Below are positions 52,356 to 60,390 of a stretch of 64,000 bases of DNA, piece by piece. The notes below the pieces were generated by a model that saw only the letters and a program-made list of their open reading frames with translations, searched no databases and was not told the DNA's origin. This DNA is from Leptotrichia sp. oral taxon 847 (lineage in GTDB: Bacteria > Fusobacteriota > Fusobacteriia > Fusobacteriales > Leptotrichiaceae): assembly GCF_001553645.1 (NCBI RefSeq), contig NZ_CP014231.1:1364001-1428000 (forward strand), written 5' to 3'. Within the stretch, counting starts at the first letter, position 1. Every line of letters begins with the position of its first letter. A program made the translations under genes and the position numbers.

Positions 52356-52432
52356 AACTTGATAAGTATCTACAACAAAGTAAATATTTTTCAAGAAGTA
52401 CCTTTTATTAGTTAAAAGGGAGAGTAGTTCAC
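52356..52432 (+). repeat. Orphan IS605-like right end (no transposase nearby)
   Basis: This stretch reads like a diverged copy of the right end of the tnpB element at 20583-20640. It has CTTGATAAG, TCAAGAAG, a degraded inner stem (CCTTTT...AAAAGGG) and the exact outer end GAGTAGTTCAC. The full copy has CTTGG, CCAAGAAG, a perfect GCGGGAG stem and GGGAGTAGTTCAC in the same order. No left end or tnpB sequence is seen next to it. The rest of the 374-nt gap between eno and the first fadA-like gene is AT-rich and holds the promoter at 52554-52582. Confidence 0.6.
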
Positions 52433-52553
52433 TTAATTAAATTATTTTTATATTTATTTGTCGCACAATAATGTCAATGTTACAAGAATATTTTGAAATT
52501 TAAAAAAATAAAACAAGTTTTTTAAATTTTTTACTATTTATTTTAAATAAAAA

Positions 52554-52582
52554 TTGACATTAAGGGAGAAATAATATATAAT
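52554..52582 (+). promoter_or_regulatory. Promoter for the fadA-like gene pair
   Basis: Perfect TTGACA (52554-52559), 17 nt, perfect TATAAT (52577-52582), 38 nt before the first start codon. Full consensus suggests strong expression. Confidence 0.85.
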
Positions 52583-52619
52583 AATAGAAAATCAAAGATA
52601 ATTTTTATAGGAGGCAAAA

Positions 52620-53057
52620 ATGAAAAAAGTTGGAATTTTGTTTGTAGTTTTAAGTATGATGTCATTTTCTGCTAATACAACAAGAACTGCAAAAACAAAA
52701 CCGGAAAGAAAAGCAACAAAAACAACAGCAGCACAATCAGTAGTTGGTAGATTTAATCAATTAGAAGCTGAATATGCAAGATTAGTAGACATGGAAAATA
52801 GAGAATATGCGAAAATTAAAGCAAATGCAGAAGTAGCAGCTAAACAACTTGAAGAAAAACAAGCATTGAAAGCTCAAATTGAAGAAAAAATCGCAAAAGT
52901 TGATGCAGCATCAAATTCTAAAATATTTAAAGCACAATATTCTGGAGTTATAAAAGGATATCAGAATGTTGCTAAAGCATTAGATGCAGAAATTAAAAAG
53001 TTATCAACTGTAGTTGAAAATTTCCAAGCATTGGAAGAATTAAAAGGAGAACAATAA
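52620..53057 (+). CDS. FadA-family adhesin-like coiled-coil protein 1
   Basis: 145 residues: signal peptide (KKVGILFVVLSMMSFSA), a short basic Thr/Lys-rich linker, then a long alpha-helical hairpin from about residue 40 (RFNQLEAEYARLVDMENREYAKIKANAEVAAKQLEE...). The second helix contains SNSKIFKAQYSGVIKGYQNVAKALDAEIKKL and ends FQALEELKG. This pattern matches the FadA adhesin of Fusobacterium nucleatum, which binds host cadherins and forms filaments of helical hairpins. The basic linker after the signal peptide is extra. Tandem with a second copy 1 nt downstream. Adhesin function is by family only. Confidence 0.82.
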   Translation: MKKVGILFVVLSMMSFSANTTRTAKTKPERKATKTTAAQSVVGRFNQLEAEYARLVDMENREYAKIKANAEVAAKQLEEKQALKAQIEEKIAKVDAASNSKIFKAQYSGVIKGYQNVAKALDAEIKKLSTVVENFQALEELKGEQ

Positions 53058-53058
53058 T

Positions 53059-53454
53059 ATGAAAAAAAAATTAGCAATTTTATTGGGAGTAATAGCATTG
53101 AGTAGTATGTCATTTGGAGCTACTACAAAAACAGGAGCAAGTTCAATTGAAAATAGTTTAAATAACTTAGAAAAACAATTAACTGATTTACAAAAAATGG
53201 AAGATCAGAAATATGCTCAAGAAGAAGCTAAAGCCGCTGCGGCTCAACAAAAAATAGATGAATATTCAAAAATACAAGCAACAATTGATGAAAGAATTTC
53301 TACAATTGAATCAACAGCTGAAACAAGCATTTTTGGAAAAGAGTTTAAATCAAAAATTTCAGAATACAAAGCTTTGAGAAATCAATTAGATAAAGAAATC
53401 GCTAATCAGCAAAAAATTATTGATAATTTTGAATTATTAAAATCTTTAAGATAG
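53059..53454 (+). CDS. FadA-family adhesin-like coiled-coil protein 2
   Basis: 131 residues with signal peptide (KKKLAILLGVIALSSMSFGA) and a helical hairpin: SIENSLNNLEKQLTDLQKMEDQKYAQEEAKAAAAQQKIDEY, a turn, then TSIFGKEFKSKISEYKALRNQLDKEIANQQKIIDNFELLKSLR. It is closer in plan to classic FadA than its upstream neighbour, having no basic linker. The GGAG ribosome site lies within the 3' end of the first gene, so the pair is co-translated. A strong terminator follows. Confidence 0.83.
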   Translation: MKKKLAILLGVIALSSMSFGATTKTGASSIENSLNNLEKQLTDLQKMEDQKYAQEEAKAAAAQQKIDEYSKIQATIDERISTIESTAETSIFGKEFKSKISEYKALRNQLDKEIANQQKIIDNFELLKSLR

Positions 53455-53461
53455 TAGAAAA

Positions 53462-53491
53462 AATGTTTCCCAGAGGGGAGACATTTTTTTA
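53462..53491 (+). terminator. Terminator of the fadA-like operon
   Basis: AATGTTTCCC (53462-53471) pairs with GGGAGACATT (53476-53485), followed by a run of seven or more T. Confidence 0.85.
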
Positions 53492-53672
53492 TTAAAAATT
53501 AACTTTAAGAACTGAAAATAAATAGTAAAATCAAATAAATAAATTTTAATTTTTATGGTCTTTATAAATTGATTAAAAAAATTTTTGATTTTAATTGTGA
53601 AAATTTTTTAAAATTTAAAAACAGAGTTAACTTTATAAATAATCAGATTCGATTAAAAAATTAAGTGTATAA

Positions 53673-53734
53673 AAATACCTTCTGATATAATAGTAATAGG
53701 TTTATTCAACCTACTATTGTAAAAGAAGGTATTT
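53673..53734. terminator. Large hairpin 3' of tpx, probable terminator
   Basis: A perfect 11-bp outer stem (AAATACCTTCT with AGAAGGTATTT) and inner complementary pieces (AATAGT with ACTATT, AGGT with ACCT) make a 62-nt hairpin. Read on the minus strand it lies about 40 nt past the tpx stop and is followed by a T run. The rest of 53492-53771 is AT-rich with nothing recognisable. Confidence 0.5.
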
Positions 53735-53771
53735 ATTAATTTTTTTCTGCTATTTTGAAGTAAAATTTTTT

Positions 53772-54287
53772 TTAAACTAATTCTTTTATTACTTCCAGTG
53801 CTTTTTCATAGTTTGGATGTTCGCTGATTTCAGGAACATATTCAACATATTTTATAATGCCGTCTTTGTCGATGATGACAGTTCCTCTTGCAAGTAACCG
53901 TAGTTCTTTTATTACAAAGCCATATTTTTTCCCAAAGTCTAAATCTCTGTGATCTGAAGCAGTCAGAGCGTTTTTGATTCCTTTGTCAGCACAATATCTT
54001 CCAAGTGCAAAAGGTAGATCAACTGAAATTGATAATAGTTGCACATCATCGCTAAAACTTGCTGCTTCTTTGTTAAATCTTGTCAACTGTAGTGCGCAAA
54101 CTCCTGTATCAACTGATGGAAATACCGCAATTACATCAACTTTCCCACGGTAGTCGCTTAATTTTACTTCTTTTAAATCAGGAGCTAAAACAGTGAAATC
54201 AGGTGCTTTATCTCCTACTTTTACTTCATTTCCAAGTAATGTAACTGGATTTTTTAAGAATGTTACCTTATTTTTATATTCTTTCAT
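53772..54287 (-). CDS. tpx: Thiol peroxidase Tpx
   Basis: A 171-residue atypical 2-Cys peroxiredoxin that reduces alkyl hydroperoxides using thioredoxin. The peroxidatic Cys64 lies in FPSVDTGVCALQLTRFN (family PSxDTxVC), and the resolving Cys99 in FALGRYCADKGI. It begins VTFLKNPVTLLGNEVKVGDKAPDF. It follows an ArsR-type regulator by 64 nt on the same strand, suggesting co-transcription. In an anaerobe it would serve oxygen-stress defence. Confidence 0.94.
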   Translation of the reverse strand: MKEYKNKVTFLKNPVTLLGNEVKVGDKAPDFTVLAPDLKEVKLSDYRGKVDVIAVFPSVDTGVCALQLTRFNKEAASFSDDVQLLSISVDLPFALGRYCADKGIKNALTASDHRDLDFGKKYGFVIKELRLLARGTVIIDKDGIIKYVEYVPEISEHPNYEKALEVIKELV

Positions 54288-54351
54288 AATTTATATTTTC
54301 CTTTCTTTTTTAGATAGTTAATATTAACACACATTTAAAATGAATTCAAGT

Positions 54352-54729
54352 TTATTTTTTTTCTAAAATATGTGAAATGGATTCATCAACGATATGTTTT
54401 ACATGTTCATCTTCCAGAGAATAATAGACAACCTTTCCTTCTTTTCTGTATTTTACAAGTCTTGTCTGTTTTAAAACACGTAGTTGATGTGAAATTGCGG
54501 ATTGTGTCATATTAAGTAAGTTCGCAATATCACACACACACATTTCTTCTTGAAATAATGCACTTAATATTTTCATTCTTGTAGCATCTCCCAAAACTTT
54601 GAAAAATTCCGCAGTGTTAATTATTATTTCTTCTTTTGGAAAATTTTTCTTAACTTTTTTTATAACTTCGTTATGAATAGTTTTTGTCTCACAAGTAGGA
54701 ATTTCATCTTTAGTCTTTTTTATATTCAA
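54352..54729 (-). CDS. ArsR/SmtB-family metalloregulator (CadC-like)
   Basis: A 125-residue winged-helix repressor. The recognition region is MCVCDIANLLNMTQSAISHQLRVLKQTRLVKYRKEGKVVYYSL. The CVC pair in helix 3 plus an N-terminal cysteine (PTCETKTIHNE) resemble the CadC alpha-3N thiolate site; the C-terminal DEHVKHIVDESISH resembles the alpha-5 zinc site of SmtB/CzrA. So it may sense Cd/Pb/Zn-type metals. The start is TTG at 54729, with GGAG about 14 nt away. It is upstream of tpx, not of a metal exporter, so its target is uncertain. Confidence 0.85.
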   Translation of the reverse strand: MNIKKTKDEIPTCETKTIHNEVIKKVKKNFPKEEIIINTAEFFKVLGDATRMKILSALFQEEMCVCDIANLLNMTQSAISHQLRVLKQTRLVKYRKEGKVVYYSLEDEHVKHIVDESISHILEKK

Positions 54730-54960
54730 TTTTTTTGTATTTGCTCCTTTTCAAGTCTTTATATTATTATATACGTTTTTTTTTATATTTTCAATAAAAA
54801 CCTTTTCATTAGACAGGATGAGATATTTAGGAATAAATAAAAACTTAAACATAAAAAACTATACTAAGTAAAATAATATCTTGTAATCAAAATAAATTAA
54901 AAAATATTGAAATTAAAATGTACACTAAAATTTTTACTTCATCCAAATGTTGAAAATTTA

Positions 54961-54990
54961 TTGTATAAATTAATATTATTATGGTATAAT
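54961..54990 (+). promoter_or_regulatory. Promoter for kdsC
   Basis: TTGTAT (54961-54966), 18 nt, perfect TATAAT (54985-54990), 47 nt before the start codon. The remainder of 54730-54960 is AT-rich, including an ATATAATAATATA palindrome at about 54761-54773 that could be an operator for the divergent ArsR gene. Confidence 0.5.
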
Positions 54991-55037
54991 AATTAATATT
55001 AGTAATATTATTTAAAGGATAGTGGAGTAAAAAAAGT

Positions 55038-55535
55038 ATGATTAAATTAATTTTATTAGATGTTGACGGGACACTTACAGATGGCGGCGTCTACCACGGA
55101 AATGACGGAAATGAGATAAAAAAGTTTAATGTGAAGGATGGTTTTGCTATTGTGAATGCTCGTAAAATAGGGATTGAGTTTGGTATAGTTACTGGTGGAA
55201 GAGGAAAACTTCTGGAGTATCGTGCAAAAAAATTAAAGATAAAATATTTATTTTCTGAAAACGATAGAAAAGAACAGATTCTTACAGAAATAATGAGTCA
55301 AACTGGTTTAAAAAGCGAAGAAATCGCTTATATGGGTGATGATCTGAACGATATAAACATAATAAAAAAAGTTGGTCTTTCAGCGGCGCCGGCGGATGCT
55401 ATAAGTGAAGTTTTAGAAATAGTTGATTTTGTTTCTGAAAAAAAAGGTGGCAACGGAGCAGTGAGAGAGTTTATTGAATTTGTTTTGAAAAAAGAGAATT
55501 TATATGAAAAATTTTTAAAAGTATGTTTAATTTAG
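55038..55535 (+). CDS. kdsC: 3-deoxy-D-manno-octulosonate 8-phosphate phosphatase KdsC
   Basis: A 165-residue HAD-superfamily phosphatase lacking a large cap domain, as KdsC does. Nucleophile motif LILLDVDGTLTDGGVYHGNDGNEIKKFNVKDGFAI, motif II GIVTGGRG, motif III/IV EIAYMGDDLNDINIIKKVGLSAAPADA, and the C-terminal KKGGNGAVREFIEFVL are diagnostic. It dephosphorylates Kdo-8-P on the way to Kdo for LPS, evidence for an LPS-bearing outer membrane. A DAK2/DegV fusion gene follows. Confidence 0.92.
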   Translation: MIKLILLDVDGTLTDGGVYHGNDGNEIKKFNVKDGFAIVNARKIGIEFGIVTGGRGKLLEYRAKKLKIKYLFSENDRKEQILTEIMSQTGLKSEEIAYMGDDLNDINIIKKVGLSAAPADAISEVLEIVDFVSEKKGGNGAVREFIEFVLKKENLYEKFLKVCLI

Positions 55536-55579
55536 AATAAAAAAAGAAAAAATATAAAAAATTATTTTAGGAGGAAAAG

Positions 55580-58084
55580 ATGGCAGTTAAATATTTGGAC
55601 GCCAAGAGACTAAAAATGCTATTTATTGGCGGAGGGAAATGGGTAATAAAACACGAAGAACTATTAAATGAATTAAATGTTTATCCAGTTCCAGATGGTG
55701 ATACAGGAAGTAATATGGCAATGACTTTAAATTCTATGATAGATGATTTAGAGAAAAAGACAAATGAAAAAATAACTATGAAAGAATTTATTGAAACAGT
55801 AGAAGAAGCGGTACTTATGGGTGCCAGAGGAAATTCAGGAACAATCTTATCACAAGTGATAACAGGGTTTTTACGAGGGATTGGTGAAAAGACAAAATTA
55901 CTTCCCAAAGATGTCGCAAATGCGCTTGTAAGTGCTAAAGAAACAGCTTATAATGCGGTTGGAGAGCCGATAGAAGGGACAATTCTTACTGTTATAAGAA
56001 AAATATCTGAAAAAGCAGTGGAATGTTCTGAAAAAATTGAAGATTTGGTCATATTCTTGAAAGAAATAGTTGAAACAGGAGAAAAAACAGTTAATGAGAC
56101 TCCAGAACTGTTACCAAAATTGAAAGAAGCAGGAGTTGTGGATGCTGGTGGAAAAGGACTTTTCTTTTTGTTTGAAGGATTTTATAAAGTTACAACTGAA
56201 TTAAATTTATTGGTTGAGCTGCAAAAGTCGCAAGTTAAAGAAACTGAATTTGATAAAACGATAGCAAATATTGACCACGATCCTGAAAGTATACGTTTTC
56301 AATATTGTACAGAATTTATAATTTTAAATGGAAATTTTGATACGGAAGAATACAAAAGAAGAGTGTTGGAATTGGGAGATTCAGCGGTATTTGCTCAAAC
56401 TTCCAAAAAGTTTAAAACACATATTCATACAAATCATCCAGGAAAAGCTTTTGAAATAGCGTTGGAATACGGTCCACTTGAAAAAATGAAAGTTGAAAAT
56501 ATGAGACTTCAACACGACAATTTGCAAATTTTCAGTGAAAAAGATGAAGCAAAAATATTTGAAAATCCAAAAGCTGATAAGACTAAAAATGCTTTTGTAA
56601 TTTTGGCAGATACTGAAAACTTGAAAGAAGAATTTTTGAAATTGGGAGCTGATGTTGTAATACTTGGTGGACAAAGTAAAAATCCGAGTGTTCAAGAGAT
56701 ACTAAATGCGATTGAAAAAGTTAAAAAACGAAATATTTATATTTTGCCAAATAATAAAAATGTCATTACAACGGCAAAATTAGCGGCTGAGAAATCCAAA
56801 AAAACAGTTATCGTGCAAGAAACAAAAACAATGCTGGAAGGATATTATTACTTGAAAAATAAAGAAGACGGAGTTGAAGAAATAAGAAAGGCTGTTAAAA
56901 GAAACTATTCGATTGAAATCACAAAAGCTATAAGAGATACGAAAATTGAGAGTTTGACAATTGAAAAAGATGATTTTATTGGACTTGTAAACGGGAAGAT
57001 AAAATATTCTAAAAAAACTTTGGATGAACTTGTAAATCAGATGTTTAATGAATTAATAACTGAAAACACAATTACAGCGACAGTTGTAGTCGGAAGTCAA
57101 AGAGATGAAGCTTCTAAAAAAAGAATTGACTCTAAATTGGCAAATATAAAAACTAAAATTATCGAGGGAAATCAAAATAATTACTATTATTATATCTATT
57201 TGGAAAATAAAGATCCAAAAATGCCTGAGATAGCGATTTTGACAGATTCGATTTCAGATTTGACAAAAGAAGATATAGAAGAACTGCCAATAAAAATTGT
57301 TCCACTAAAAATTGATATCAACGGAGAACTTTTAAAAGATGGGTTTGAAATAACAACATCAGAGTTTTGGCATGAAATGATGGGAAAAAATGCAAATATA
57401 AAAACTTCACAGCCATCACCGCAAGAGTTTTTAAACGCTTACAATAGACTTTTTGAAAAAGGGTACAAAAAAATAATTTCAATCCATGCTTCTTCAAAAT
57501 TGAGTGGAACAATACAGGCGGCAAAAGTTGGTAGAAGCCTTACAAATAGAGAAAACGACATCGAACTAATAGACAGTATGGGAGTTTCATTACTAGAAGG
57601 ATTTTTAGTACTAGGAGCCGCAGGAAAAGCTATAAGAGGTGAAAGTTTTATAACAGTTGTAAATTGGGTGAATAATTTTAAAAATAAAGGGAAATTGCTT
57701 ATGATAATTCCTGACTTAAAATATTTAGAAAGAGGAGGAAGAATTGGAAAAGCAAGTTCTACAATAGCTGGAGCGCTTAACATGAAACCGATTTTGACAA
57801 TTAATCAAGGAGAAATTGCTGTTGAGAAAAAAGTTCTAGGTGAAAGAAATGCACAAAAATATATTGAAAAATATATTGAGAGAGAAAGTAAAAAACAAAG
57901 CATAATAGTTATGAGTGGTTGGGGTGGAACTCAAACTGAACTGGACAGTGTAATGAAAGTTTATTCAGAAGTTAAAAGCAATCCTAAAATAAGTACACTT
58001 ATTTTAAATAGGGAAATTGGTGCGGTTATTGGAGCGCATGCGGGACCTGTTTATGGTCTTTTCGTTTTCCCTAGACTTAGTTAG
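55580..58084 (+). CDS. DAK2-DegV fusion, FakA/FakB-like fatty acid kinase
   Basis: An 834-residue fusion. Residues 1-200 are a DhaL/DAK2 ATP-binding kinase domain (NELNVYPVPDGDTGSNMAMTL, EAVLMGARGNSGTILSQ, EGTILTVI, LLPKLKEAGVVDAGGKGLFF). A FakA-like middle region (HIHTNHPGKAFEIALEYG) reaches about residue 545. From residue 548 a DegV domain follows (PEIAILTDSISDLTKEDI, IKTSQPSPQEFLNAYNRL, ISIHASSKLSGTIQAAKVG, GGRIGKASSTIAGALNMKPIL, GAVIGAHAGPVYGLF), the lipid-binding FakB fold. In Firmicutes FakA and FakB are separate proteins that phosphorylate exogenous fatty acids. Here kinase and lipid carrier are one chain. Confidence 0.85.
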   Translation: MAVKYLDAKRLKMLFIGGGKWVIKHEELLNELNVYPVPDGDTGSNMAMTLNSMIDDLEKKTNEKITMKEFIETVEEAVLMGARGNSGTILSQVITGFLRGIGEKTKLLPKDVANALVSAKETAYNAVGEPIEGTILTVIRKISEKAVECSEKIEDLVIFLKEIVETGEKTVNETPELLPKLKEAGVVDAGGKGLFFLFEGFYKVTTELNLLVELQKSQVKETEFDKTIANIDHDPESIRFQYCTEFIILNGNFDTEEYKRRVLELGDSAVFAQTSKKFKTHIHTNHPGKAFEIALEYGPLEKMKVENMRLQHDNLQIFSEKDEAKIFENPKADKTKNAFVILADTENLKEEFLKLGADVVILGGQSKNPSVQEILNAIEKVKKRNIYILPNNKNVITTAKLAAEKSKKTVIVQETKTMLEGYYYLKNKEDGVEEIRKAVKRNYSIEITKAIRDTKIESLTIEKDDFIGLVNGKIKYSKKTLDELVNQMFNELITENTITATVVVGSQRDEASKKRIDSKLANIKTKIIEGNQNNYYYYIYLENKDPKMPEIAILTDSISDLTKEDIEELPIKIVPLKIDINGELLKDGFEITTSEFWHEMMGKNANIKTSQPSPQEFLNAYNRLFEKGYKKIISIHASSKLSGTIQAAKVGRSLTNRENDIELIDSMGVSLLEGFLVLGAAGKAIRGESFITVVNWVNNFKNKGKLLMIIPDLKYLERGGRIGKASSTIAGALNMKPILTINQGEIAVEKKVLGERNAQKYIEKYIERESKKQSIIVMSGWGGTQTELDSVMKVYSEVKSNPKISTLILNREIGAVIGAHAGPVYGLFVFPRLS

Positions 58085-58153
58085 AATAAGATAAATATTT
58101 TTGTAATCAAAATATTTTTTTAAAAAACTATATTAATTTAAAAATAAATGTGC

Positions 58154-58239
58154 TATAATGATGTTATCTAAATTTTATTGAAAATTTTTAGTAAGTTTAG
58201 ATTTCACAAGCGAATAAGTGAAAAATTAAAAATTTTCAA
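58154..58239 (+). promoter_or_regulatory. gapN promoter (-10) and leader hairpin
   Basis: An extended -10, TGCTATAAT (58151-58159), opens a leader of about 215 nt before gapN. The leader has a perfect 13-bp inverted repeat, TTGAAAATTTTTA (58178-58190) with TAAAAATTTTCAA (58227-58239). Nested in it are TTTCAC (58202-58207) and GTGAAA (58218-58223). A further AAAAATTTTT just downstream could compete for pairing. No T run follows. Confidence 0.45.
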
Positions 58240-58377
58240 AGTGAAAAATTTTTGAAGCAAAAAATGATTTTTTTGGTAAACAAAATGTAAAAATTTGTAT
58301 GAAAATAAAAAATTATATAACTTCAATTAGATTTTGAGAGCTTACAAAATACATAAAAAACAAATAAGGAGGTTTTT

Positions 58378-59796
58378 ATGAAATATCAAAATTTAGTAAA
58401 TGGGGAATGGGTGCATTCAGCAAAAGAAATTACTATTTATTCTCCGATAAACAATGAAGAAATTGGAACAATTCCATCAATGACTAGAGAAGAAGTAGAT
58501 ATTGCGATGGAAACGGCAAAAAAAGCGCTAAAGAGTTGGCGAAATTTATCAGCTGTGGAAAGAGCAAGATATTTATATAAAGCGGCAGACATTTTGGAAA
58601 GGGATAAAGAAATAATTGGCGAAATTTTAACAAAAGAAGTTGCAAAAGGGTATAAGTCAGCAGTTGGAGAAGTTGTGAGAACGGCTGATTTGATTAGATA
58701 TTCAGCTGAAGAAGGACTTAGAACAGTCGGAGAAATAGTTGAAGGTGGAAGTTTTGAAGCGGCTAGCAACAGAAAAGTTGCGATGGTAAGAAGAGAACCT
58801 ATGGGACTTGTACTTGCAATTGCACCGTTTAATTATCCAGTAAACTTATCAGCTTCAAAAATAGCGCCAGCATTAATCGGTGGAAATGTTGTGTTGTTTA
58901 AACCACCGACACAAGGAGCAATAAGTGGACTTATGCTAGCGAAAGCGTTTAAAGAAGCTGGAATTCCTGCAGGAGTATTAAATACAGTGACAGGTAAAGG
59001 TTCTGAAATCGGGGATTATTTAATTGAGCACAAAGAGGTAGATTTTATTAATTTTACCGGAAGTACTAAAACTGGTAAAAGAATTGGGGAATTAGCTGGA
59101 ATGAGACCTATTTTACTTGAATTAGGTGGAAAAGATGGAGCTATTGTCGCTGAAGACGCCAATTTAGAAAAAGCTGCAAAAGATATTGTAAGTGGAGCGT
59201 TTAGTTATTCTGGACAGAGATGTACCGCTATTAAAAGGGTGCTTGTTGTTGAAGAAGTAGCGGACGAGTTAGCTAGATTAATCAAAGAAAATGTAAGTAA
59301 ACTTACAGTTGGAAATCCATTTGACAATGCGGACATAACTCCTTTAATTGACTTAAAGGCGGCGGACTTTATTGAAAGACTTATGGAAGATGCACTAGCT
59401 AAAGGAGCTATCCCGTTAAATCCAGTAAAAATGGAAGAAAATTTGTTGTGGCCAGTTGTTTTTGACAATGTTACGCTTGATATGCAAATTGCGTGGGAAG
59501 AACCATTCGGACCAGTTTTGCCAATAATAAGAGTGAAAAACTTGGATGAAGCTGTTAAAATATGTAATGAATCTGAATACGGGTTGCAATCCTCAGTATT
59601 TACAAGAGATTATCAAAAAGCGTTTGATATTGCATCAAGACTTGAAGTGGGAACAGTTCATATAAATAACAAAACCCAAAGAGGTCCAGACAATTTCCCA
59701 TTCTTAGGAATTAAAGGTTCTGGAGTCGGAGTGCAGGGAATTAAATACAGTATTGAAAGTATGACAAAAATAAAATCAATTGTTTTTGATTATTAA
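58378..59796 (+). CDS. gapN: NADP-dependent glyceraldehyde-3-phosphate dehydrogenase GapN
   Basis: A 472-residue aldehyde-dehydrogenase-superfamily enzyme that oxidises glyceraldehyde-3-P directly to 3-phosphoglycerate with NADP, giving NADPH and no ATP. It has VNGEWVHSAKEITIYSPINNEEIGTIP, the LAIAPFNYPVNLSASKIAPALIGGN cofactor region, FTGSTKTGKRIG, ELGGKDGAIVAEDA with the catalytic Glu, catalytic Cys282 in YSGQRCTAIKRV, and RGPDNFPFLGIKGSGVGVQG, which is typical of GapN. GGAGG ribosome site after an unusually structured leader. Confidence 0.92.
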   Translation: MKYQNLVNGEWVHSAKEITIYSPINNEEIGTIPSMTREEVDIAMETAKKALKSWRNLSAVERARYLYKAADILERDKEIIGEILTKEVAKGYKSAVGEVVRTADLIRYSAEEGLRTVGEIVEGGSFEAASNRKVAMVRREPMGLVLAIAPFNYPVNLSASKIAPALIGGNVVLFKPPTQGAISGLMLAKAFKEAGIPAGVLNTVTGKGSEIGDYLIEHKEVDFINFTGSTKTGKRIGELAGMRPILLELGGKDGAIVAEDANLEKAAKDIVSGAFSYSGQRCTAIKRVLVVEEVADELARLIKENVSKLTVGNPFDNADITPLIDLKAADFIERLMEDALAKGAIPLNPVKMEENLLWPVVFDNVTLDMQIAWEEPFGPVLPIIRVKNLDEAVKICNESEYGLQSSVFTRDYQKAFDIASRLEVGTVHINNKTQRGPDNFPFLGIKGSGVGVQGIKYSIESMTKIKSIVFDY

Positions 59797-59813
59797 ATAT
59801 AAAAGAATTTTAT

Positions 59814-59860
59814 AAAACTGTTTTGAAAAGATTTGAAAGTCTTTTTGAAACAGTTTTTTG
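59814..59860 (+). terminator. Terminator after gapN
   Basis: AAAACTGTTT (59814-59823) pairs with AAACAGTTTT (59848-59857), with AAAAGA/TCTTTT inside and a T run at the end. A near-identical hairpin lies at 61118-61163, also just outside a 113-bp repeat copy. Confidence 0.8.
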
Positions 59861-59869
59861 ATAGATTAA

Positions 59870-59982
59870 TACTATTCCCCGTTTAAAAAGCGAATATTTA
59901 TTCTAATTATTTGAAAATAAATATTAGATTTAACCTACTAAAAAGATTTATAATGTATTCGTTATTCAAATGGGGTTTAGTA
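59870..59982 (+). repeat. 113-bp MITE-like repeat, copy 1
   Basis: It begins TACTATTCCCCGTTT and ends AAATGGGGTTTAGTA. These ends are imperfect inverted repeats of each other over about 30 nt (TACTA, CCC-TTT, CGAATAT in common). A second copy of the same length lies inverted at 61238-61350 with about 10 mismatches by eye. Size, AT-richness and terminal inverted repeats fit a miniature transposable element. Confidence 0.75.
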
Positions 59983-60390
59983 TAAAAATTTTAAGGGTTA
60001 GTTCAAATTATAAGATAATTCCTAAAAATTGGGAAGATTACATGGTAATAAAATATAATAAAATTGATATTTTATCTAATCCAAGAACAGATGTAATATT
60101 GAAAGAGGAATATTATTAAAAACTACAGAAAATATAATCAAAATCAACAAGTGAAAATAACGATAAAATAAAAAAAGGATTTAATAAAATGTCGGAATAT
60201 AGGACAGTATCAGTAGTAGCGGCAATATTGGGAACAAAGGTAGAGATTCTGAAAAAATAGACATAATACTTTTAAATTCCAAATAAAACTAATATAAAAA
60301 TAATTAAAAACATTTAATATTCAAAGAGATATAATGTATATTTAGAATGCTAAAAATTAGTAGAATAAGTTTTAGAAAGAAGGAATTAAA
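59983..60390. other. Gene-poor stretch with two short broken frames
   Basis: Between repeat copy 1 and the MliC gene there is no complete gene. Two short frames in the same phase, 60042-60119 (25 codons, MVIKYNKIDILSNPRTDVI...) and 60189-60260 (MSEYRTVSVVAAILGTKVEI...), look like pieces of a decayed gene; I do not recognise them. A TATAAT at 60330-60335 may serve the MliC gene, but a matching -35 is not clear. Confidence 0.4.
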
